Shown: positions 58,484-64,000 of the stretch, in pieces
Position numbering within the stretch: position 1 is the first letter of the stretch
How the letters are laid out: every line of letters starts with the position of its first letter
From: VXNE01 sp963665455
Lineage (GTDB): Bacteria; Pseudomonadota; Gammaproteobacteria; Pseudomonadales; Azotimanducaceae
Direction of reading: 5' to 3'
Length of the DNA stretch: 64,000 bases
NCBI GenBank assembly: GCA_963665455.1
Contig: OY762279.1
Coordinates: 4,836,001 to 4,900,000, forward strand
Program-made: the position numbers and the translations under genes
Notes under the pieces: generated by a model
Database searches by the model: none
Told to the model about the DNA's origin: nothing
The model's input: only the letters and a program-made list of their open reading frames with translations

Positions 58484-59658
58484 GTGCTCCAGTCTCTAGG
58501 GATCACGAACTTCACAGTCTTCAGGCAAGCCGAACTGACGTTCGCCCGTGGTCTGAACGTGATCGTCGGCGCGAACGGCACCGGCAAGACGCACCTGCTG
58601 AAGCTCCCCTATGCGGTCATGGCCATGAGTGCCGAGGAGGGCAAGAAGCGCTCGGATCCGCCGACCAAGGCGCTTCTGCAAACCAGAATTGCCAAAAAGC
58701 TCTCCAACGTGTTCCGCCCGGAAGACCGCATAGGCCGTCTCGTGCATCGGCAGCAAGGACGCAACAGATGTGACGTACGGCTGGGATTCACGCCGGCCAG
58801 ACGTCGCTGACCTTCGGGTTTTCCTCACTCGCGAAGTCCGAGGTAGTCGTCGAGACGCCGCCGCCAAGATGGCATGACAGTCCCCCCGCCTTCATTCCCA
58901 CCCGAGAGTTGCTGACCGTCTATCCGGGATTCGTGCCGCTCTACGAAACGCGTCACCTGGAGTTCGACGAGACGTGGCGAGACACCTGCCTGCTGCTCGG
59001 CGCACCAGCGTTGAGGGGGCCGCGAGACGAGACCATAGGCAACCTGCTGGTGCCTCTGGAGAGCCAACTCGGCGGAAGGGTCGTGCTGGAGAGCAACGGC
59101 CGCTTCTATCTGAGACCCTTCAATGCGAGCAACATGGAGATGCCACTGGTCGCCGAGGGATGGCGCAAGCTCGCCATGCTCGTGCGGCTGATCTCCACCG
59201 GCTCCCTGCTCGACAAGGGATGCCTGTTCTGGGATGAGCCCGAAGCCAATCTCAATCCCCAATTGATTCGCGAAATCGCGAGGGCCATCGTCGGCATCTG
59301 CAACGCCGGCGTGCAAGTGCTCGTCGCCACCCACAGCCTGTTTCTGCTCCGGGAGTTCGAGCTCCTCCTCGAGTGCGAGTTCGCCCAGGTCGAACGGCGA
59401 TACTTCGCGCTTCGGCGAGGCGAGGATGGCGTGGACGTGTCCCAAAGTGACGAGATCGGCGACGTCGAGCCCCTACTCCTGCTGGACGAGGAACTGGCTC
59501 AGTCGGACCGTTTCGTCGAGCAGTTCACGTCGGGTGTCGAGACCGGCCTCGGAACGCCAACATGCTCAACAAGCGTTGGGAAAACGGCGATGGCGCATAG
59601 TACTTCACTTGGAACAGCCGGGAACCTCAACGAGACTTCGGCCAAAAGCCATAGATGA
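58484..59658 (+). pseudogene. AAA/SMC-like ATPase, frameshifted
   Basis: Part one, GTG 58484 (AGAGGAAGAG just upstream) to TGA 58810, carries Walker A GANGTGKTH. Part two is in the frame one base back: TSLTFGFSSLAKSEVVVETPPPRWH continuing to WDEPEANLNP (Walker B) and VLVATHSLFLLRE (switch His), ending at 59658. One base is missing between about 58780 and 58803. Together they make a complete AAA-type ATPase of about 390 residues like those in OLD- or RecF-related defence and repair systems. A partner gene is not clear; downstream to 59808 the sequence is degenerate. Confidence 0.7.
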
Positions 59659-59808
59659 GGCAGCGTTGCTGTCGAAACTGCGAACCAGAGCGTTCAAGGC
59701 GGTGGACGCACATCCCATCGTTTGTGATCGACGCAACCTCTCTCACCGCGTTCCCTGGAACGTACGATAGCGCTTGCCCAATAGCGTAGCCGCGATCAAC
59801 GCGCCCCT
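59659..59808. other. Degenerate spacer between ATPase and SDR genes
   Basis: Several short frames continue out of the ATPase gene (for example one reading AFPGTYDSACPIA) but none is a convincing gene. The segment probably contains the ruined end of the ATPase module or its former partner. Confidence 0.25.
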
Positions 59809-60687
59809 TCAGGAGAGCGCGCTGAGGAAGCTACTCCCCGGAGTGGCCGCCGACATGTCGAGCACCTCATCGATGCGGGCTTCGAGCCCCTCGAACGAAG
59901 CGTTCTCCCCGAAGTCCACGCCCGGGTTCGAGTACATCATGTTGGACGAGAAGCGCCCCCGCATCGCCTGGATGACCCGCCCGTTCGGAGCGTCCTCCCC
60001 GGCGAGGTAGAGCACCGCCGGGCTGACCAGTGCCGGGTGGTTGTCCGCTTCCGGGTTGTCCGCGTCGATGCTGCTGCCGGGGACGCTCGCCGTCATCCGG
60101 GTCGCCGCGCCCGGCGACAGGCAGTTGGTGTGGACGTTGTGCGACGCGCCTTCCCGGGCGAGGTTGTTCATGAGGCCGAGCATGCCCATCTTGGCGGCGC
60201 CGTAGTTCGACTGGCCGAAGCTGCCGAAGATGCCGGACACGGACGACGTGAAGATGACTCGCCCGTAGTTCTTGTCGTACATGATGGGCCAGGCGTGCCA
60301 AGTCACGTACGCGCTGCCATTCAGGTGCACGTTGATGACGATGTCCCACTCATCGAGGGTCATCTTCTTGAAGGATTTGTCGCGCAGGATGCCGGCGTTG
60401 TTGACGACGATGTCCACCGTCCCGAAGGCGCGCACGGCGTCCTCCACGATGCTCTTGGCACCGGCCCGGTCCGAGACGCTGGCCTTGTTGGCGATGGCTT
60501 CCCCGCCGTTGGCGCGGATTTCCTCGACCACCTGGTCGGCCATGTCGCCCTGCCCGGTGCCGTCGACGTTGCCGCCGAGGTCATTGACCACCACGTTCGC
60601 GCCATGTTCGGCCAGCAACAGCGCGTGACAGCGGCCGAGGCCCCCTCCCGCGCCCGTCACGATCGCCACGCGTCCTTCCACACTCAT
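59809..60687 (-). CDS. SDR-family oxidoreductase, MFE-2/hydroxyacyl-CoA dehydrogenase-like
   Basis: 292 residues. Short-chain dehydrogenase: TGAGGGLG (11-18) for NAD(P), VVNDLGGNVDG, NNAG, and the catalytic YGAAK. VVNDLGG and the longer central region are features of the dehydrogenase part of peroxisomal multifunctional enzyme type 2, which acts on 3-hydroxyacyl-CoA or 17-hydroxysteroids. It could be linked to the acyl-CoA dehydrogenases in this window; a sterol role is possible but unsupported. It diverges from the B12-regulated receptor gene. Confidence 0.8.
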   Translation of the reverse strand: MSVEGRVAIVTGAGGGLGRCHALLLAEHGANVVVNDLGGNVDGTGQGDMADQVVEEIRANGGEAIANKASVSDRAGAKSIVEDAVRAFGTVDIVVNNAGILRDKSFKKMTLDEWDIVINVHLNGSAYVTWHAWPIMYDKNYGRVIFTSSVSGIFGSFGQSNYGAAKMGMLGLMNNLAREGASHNVHTNCLSPGAATRMTASVPGSSIDADNPEADNHPALVSPAVLYLAGEDAPNGRVIQAMRGRFSSNMMYSNPGVDFGENASFEGLEARIDEVLDMSAATPGSSFLSALS

Positions 60688-60782
60688 CGGTCATACCTCC
60701 CGAAACGCCGGTCAGCGGAGCCCCGCGCTTCGCGCACGGCGGCCCGTCGAAAGCGCGACAGGATACCCAAACGACTCGCGTT

Positions 60783-60788
60783 TACAAT
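60783..60788 (+). promoter_or_regulatory. -10 box upstream of the cobalamin riboswitch
   Basis: TACAAT lies 12 bases before the first paired base of the riboswitch, placing the transcript start near 60795. A -35 element is not obvious; GGATAC at 60761-60766 is only a weak candidate. Confidence 0.4.
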
Positions 60789-60799
60789 TCGCCGCCATC

Positions 60800-61000
60800 G
60801 GATTGGGTGTTCGCCGGCCGTGCGTACGGGCACGGCCGGCGAGGGAAGCCGGTGAAACTCCGGCACTGACCCCGCAACGGTGATCGAGGCCCCGCGTGCT
60901 CAAAGGCCGCTGGCACCCGCTTCCAATAGGCCACTGTCGAAACCGATGGGAAGGCGGAAGCGGGCGACGCGCCCCGTCAGTCCGGAGACCGGCCCAATCC
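60800..61000 (+). ncRNA. Cobalamin riboswitch
   Basis: GGATTGGG (60800-60807) pairs perfectly with CCCAATCC (60993-61000) to form the closing stem. Inside are the conserved B12-box elements AAGCCGGTGAAACTCCGGC, ACTGACCCCGCAACGGTGA and the late AGTCCGGAGACCGGCC. It lies 60 bp before the BtuB-like gene on the same strand and should shut it off when adenosyl- or other cobalamin is plentiful. The span from 61001 to the start codon may form the expression platform over the GTG/GAGGG region; a clear terminator was not seen, so translational control is more likely. Confidence 0.92.
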
Positions 61001-61060
61001 CGGTTCAACACGCCGTCCGGGGATGCCTCTGGGCACGACGGTTAATTGAGGGCTCGACTC

Positions 61061-62887
61061 GTGCGTACTTCCCTGCTTTCCCTGGGGCTCGTCGCCCTGC
61101 TCCACTTGCCGGCCGCCGCCGAACTCGAAACCATCGTCGTCAAGGCCAGCCGCCTCGGCGCCGCGGACCACGGTCCCACCGTTCTCTCCGACGAGGACAT
61201 CGACGCCCGCCATGCACACCACGCCGCCGACGCGCTACGCGGATTGCCGGGGTTGGCGATCAGCCGCGCGGGCAATCGTGGCGGGGTGACCCAGGCGCGG
61301 GTACGCGGGGCCGAGGCGAACCATGTGTTGACCGTGCTCGACGGTATCGAGCTCAACAGCCCCGCCAACGGCTCCGAACTGGACTTCGCGCTCCTCGACC
61401 TGACCGGCGCCACCCGCGTCGAGGTCGCGAACGGTCCCCGCAGCGCCGTGTGGGGGGCGGACGCCCTCGCCGGCTTGGTGTACATCGACACGACGCCGGC
61501 CGAGGACATCCTGCGCTTCGACCTTGCCGGCGGCATGCACGCCACTCGGGACGCCAGCGCCCGGATCGCCCGGGTCGGAGGGGACGGGCACGTGGCCATC
61601 ACCGCCAGCCACTTCGAGACCGGCGGCACGAACATCGCCCGGAGTGGCAAAGAGGAGGACGCCCACCGCAACACGACGCTGCACGTCAACGCAGCCCGTG
61701 AGGTGGGGCAGGTGACCTTGGGGGCCGTGCTTCGCACCGTCTCCGCGGAGCTGGAATACGATCCCTCGCGCTGGCCTACGTTCCGGCCGACGGACGGCGA
61801 TCTCACGGCGGACTCCGAGCGCCGGTACGGAAAGCTCGAGGCGGGATACACGAGGTCCGATCGCTGGCAGCCCACGCTTACGGTCACGGCGGTACGTGCG
61901 GCGGATGCCCAATACGCCGACGGCGCAAGGACCGCGTCCACCCTCGGCGAGCGCGTGACGGCCACCTTCAGCAACAACTTCACGCTGGCCGACGCGCACT
62001 TCCTCAACGCCACCATCGAGCGGGAAACGCACCGCTTCCATCAGCGCGGTACGCCCAGCTTTTTCGGCGATCCCAACCAGCGCCAGCGGCTGACGGCCCA
62101 AGGGGCCGCGATGGAGTACCACTTCCGCGCGCCCCGCACGTTCGCGTCGCTATCCGCGCGCTTCGACCGCCACGACGCGTTCGACGACGCGTTCTCCTGG
62201 CACGCGGCCCTCGCCCGGGCGCTGGGCCCCGGGCGCGTCTTCGCCAACGTGGGTACGGGCGTCAAGAACCCAACCTTCTCCGAACGCTATGGCTACACGC
62301 CGAACACGTTTCTCGGCAATCCGGATCTCGAACCGGAGGAATCCCTGGAATACGAGATCGGCTACGCCACCCGCCGCGTCACGGTCGCGGCGTTCACGGG
62401 CACGCTGGAAAACGAGATCGCCGGCTTCGTCTTCGATGCCGCCAAGGGCGGCTTCACCGCCCGCAACCTAGAGCGCAGGAGCAGGCGCCAAGGCGTCGAA
62501 CTCGCCTACCGGGACACCTTGGGTCCGATGCGGGTCGCGGCGTCCTACACCTGGCTCGACGCCAAGGAGGACGGACGGCGGGAGATTCGCCGACCCCGAC
62601 ACCAGGGGCGGGTGGACGTCGCGGGAACGCTCACCCCGCGCCTCGACTTCAACCTCGGCGCGGCGGTGGTGGGCGAGCAACTGGACGACGACTTCGCCAG
62701 CTTTCCGGCGGTGCGCAGGACCCTCAACGGCTACACGTTGGTGCATGCCGGGTTGACGTGGTCCGCGTCGCCGCGACTGCGGCTTTGGCTCCAGGCGGAG
62801 AACGTTTTCGATGAGGACTACGAGGACATCCTCGGCTATCGTAGCCCCGGCGCGCGGGCCATGGTCGGCGTCGTGTTCGAGCCGTGA
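61061..62887 (+). CDS. btuB: TonB-dependent vitamin B12 receptor (BtuB-like)
   Basis: 608 residues. I choose GTG 61061, with TGAGGG 8 bases upstream, over TTG 61046. A signal peptide (VRTSLLSLGLVALLHLPAAA) leads directly to a TonB box, ETIVVKAS. The plug contains ALRGLPGLAISRAGNRGG, ARVRGAEANHVLTVLDGI and GPRSAVWGADALAG. The barrel ends NVFDEDYEDILGYRSPGARAMVGVVFEP with a terminal aromatic/hydrophobic pattern near the end. Regulation by the preceding cobalamin riboswitch supports B12 or another corrinoid as ligand. Length is close to E. coli BtuB (614). Confidence 0.9.
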   Translation: MRTSLLSLGLVALLHLPAAAELETIVVKASRLGAADHGPTVLSDEDIDARHAHHAADALRGLPGLAISRAGNRGGVTQARVRGAEANHVLTVLDGIELNSPANGSELDFALLDLTGATRVEVANGPRSAVWGADALAGLVYIDTTPAEDILRFDLAGGMHATRDASARIARVGGDGHVAITASHFETGGTNIARSGKEEDAHRNTTLHVNAAREVGQVTLGAVLRTVSAELEYDPSRWPTFRPTDGDLTADSERRYGKLEAGYTRSDRWQPTLTVTAVRAADAQYADGARTASTLGERVTATFSNNFTLADAHFLNATIERETHRFHQRGTPSFFGDPNQRQRLTAQGAAMEYHFRAPRTFASLSARFDRHDAFDDAFSWHAALARALGPGRVFANVGTGVKNPTFSERYGYTPNTFLGNPDLEPEESLEYEIGYATRRVTVAAFTGTLENEIAGFVFDAAKGGFTARNLERRSRRQGVELAYRDTLGPMRVAASYTWLDAKEDGRREIRRPRHQGRVDVAGTLTPRLDFNLGAAVVGEQLDDDFASFPAVRRTLNGYTLVHAGLTWSASPRLRLWLQAENVFDEDYEDILGYRSPGARAMVGVVFEP

Positions 62888-62897
62888 GGAAGTCCCC

Positions 62898-64000
62898 GTG
62901 AACGAAGACCGCGTTGCCGATTTCGTGTCCGAAACCTGGGATGACCAGATCGTCCCGACGCTGCACGACTACATACGCATCCCCAACCAGTCGCCCCACT
63001 TCGACCGCGACTGGGCGTCCGCCGGGCACATGGAGCGCGCCGCCGAACTGCTACTGGCCTGGGCCGAACGGTTCGCGCTCAAGGGCGCGCATGCCCGCAT
63101 CGTCAGGCTGCCCGGACGCACCCCCGTCATCGTCATCGACGTACCGGGCACCGCGCCCGGCAACGTGCTCCTCTACGGCCACTACGACAAGCAGCCCCCG
63201 TTCACGGGTTGGGCGGAGGGGCTGTCCGCCTGGGAACCGGTCATGCGGGGCGAGCGTCTCTATGGCAGGGGTGGGGCCGACGACGGCTATGCGCTCTTCG
63301 CCAGCATGACCGCCATCGCGGCCGTGCAACGCGAAGGCCTGCCCCACGCCCGCTGCCTGATCCTCATCGAGGGCTGCGAGGAAAGCGGCAGCTTCGACCT
63401 GCCGTTCTACCTGGAAGCGCTCGACGCGGACATCGGAACCCCCGACCTCGTGATCTGCCTCGATGCGGAGTGCGGCAACTACGACCAGCTATGGCTGACG
63501 ACCTCCCTGCGCGGCATGCTCTCCGGCACGTTGACGGTGGAGATCCTCACCGAGGGTGTCCATTCCGGCGTGGCGGGAGGCATCGTCCCCTCGAGTTTTC
63601 GCCTGCTGCGGACCATCCTGGAGCGGGTCGAGGATGGCGAGACCGGTGCCTTGGCCGACGTGTTGCAGGTGCAGGTACCCCCGGCCGCGCGAGAGCAAGC
63701 CCATGCCGTCGCGGCCACGCTGGGCGAGGCGGTCGTGGAGCGTTTCCCGTGGGCCGGCGTCTCCCGGCCCGATCCCGCGAGCTACCCCGAACTCTTGCTT
63801 GCCAACACCTGGATGCCAAGCCTCGGCGTCGTCGGCCTCTCCGGCGCACCGGAAGTCGAGCAAGCCGGCAACACCCTGCGGCCCCACACGGCCGCCAAGC
63901 TGGTCTTCCGCCTGCCGCCGAGCCTCGAGGCGGAGCAGGCAGCGGATGGCGTCAAGGCGCTGTTGGAGGGCGATCCACCCACGGGAGCCAAGGTGACGTT
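62898..64000 (+). CDS. M20-family metallopeptidase, cut by window end
   Basis: GTG start with GAGGAAG about 6 bases upstream, 10 bp after btuB. The first 367 residues contain the di-zinc motifs LLYGHYDKQ, GRGGADDGYA, EGCEESGS and CLDAECGN, then a dimerisation domain including LEILTEGVHSG-like sequence (TVEILTEGVHSGVAGGIVPSS). It resembles carnosinase/CNDP-type dipeptidases. The end lies outside the window. It might be cotranscribed with btuB from the riboswitch promoter, but a link to B12 use is not evident. Confidence 0.85.
   Translation, partial: MNEDRVADFVSETWDDQIVPTLHDYIRIPNQSPHFDRDWASAGHMERAAELLLAWAERFALKGAHARIVRLPGRTPVIVIDVPGTAPGNVLLYGHYDKQPPFTGWAEGLSAWEPVMRGERLYGRGGADDGYALFASMTAIAAVQREGLPHARCLILIEGCEESGSFDLPFYLEALDADIGTPDLVICLDAECGNYDQLWLTTSLRGMLSGTLTVEILTEGVHSGVAGGIVPSSFRLLRTILERVEDGETGALADVLQVQVPPAAREQAHAVAATLGEAVVERFPWAGVSRPDPASYPELLLANTWMPSLGVVGLSGAPEVEQAGNTLRPHTAAKLVFRLPPSLEAEQAADGVKALLEGDPPTGAKVT

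Noticed and set aside
59809..60687. SDR gene as part of the sterol pathway
   Set aside because: Although MFE-2-like SDRs include hydroxysteroid dehydrogenases, the gene is 5 kb from the sterol pair on the opposite strand and fits fatty acyl-CoA metabolism equally well.

Overview
The window reads as a chromosomal segment of a GC-rich gammaproteobacterium, probably an uncultured one. RsmJ, a RelA of the synthetase-only type, a DUF3014 protein, the lepA-rnc-era-recO cluster and gammaproteobacterial-type tRNA genes point that way. The lineage is inferred from gene content. A marine or sponge-associated life would fit the sterol genes, but that is a guess.

Layout. 1-12150 is core housekeeping: the end of a hydroxypyruvate isomerase-like gene, a membrane pyrophosphatase (hppA), rsmJ-tsaB, moeA, adk, relA and recO-era-rnc-lepA, mostly with ATGA or GTGA overlaps. 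12300-22200 is accessory DNA containing a tRNA-Met gene and ending at a tRNA-Val/tRNA-Asp pair. It holds two intact AbiEi-type antitoxin genes, each followed by a ruined AbiEii toxin gene, a toxin fragment split by a small IS5-like element, a PIN-domain fragment with an intact small partner, tiny membrane proteins, and a three-gene block ending in a single-chain restriction-methylation enzyme.

22350-29330 is catabolic: two acyl-CoA dehydrogenases, an RraA-like protein, a thioredoxin-fused protein, a UGSC-family selenoprotein read through an in-frame TGA, and gpsA. 29390-31020 is an inserted restriction-modification pair. 31080-35430 is a MacAB-like export system. 35600-43190 holds a GNAT-like gene, a second IS5-like element, a DUF3014 gene, asnS and a heterodimeric ABC exporter. 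43245-49610 mixes an Rpn-like nuclease, methylmalonyl-CoA epimerase, threonine dehydratase, a HEPN two-gene cassette, a Tet-type efflux pump and a frameshifted DNA methyltransferase.

49810-58430 contains an AidB-like dehydrogenase, a NADAR protein, a two-gene sterol-modifying unit (sterol C-24 methyltransferase plus a Rieske oxygenase of the DAF-36/Neverland type), lipA, a leucyl aminopeptidase and cysS. 58480-64000 ends with a frameshifted AAA ATPase, an SDR, and a cobalamin riboswitch controlling a BtuB-like receptor, followed by a truncated M20 peptidase.

The most notable points are the sterol pair, the selenoprotein with a plausible SECIS hairpin, two structured IS5-like elements whose CTAG insertion sites can be reconstructed exactly, and the graveyard of toxin genes beside intact antitoxins. 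Three genes carry what look like single-base deletions, so sequencing error must be ruled out for those.
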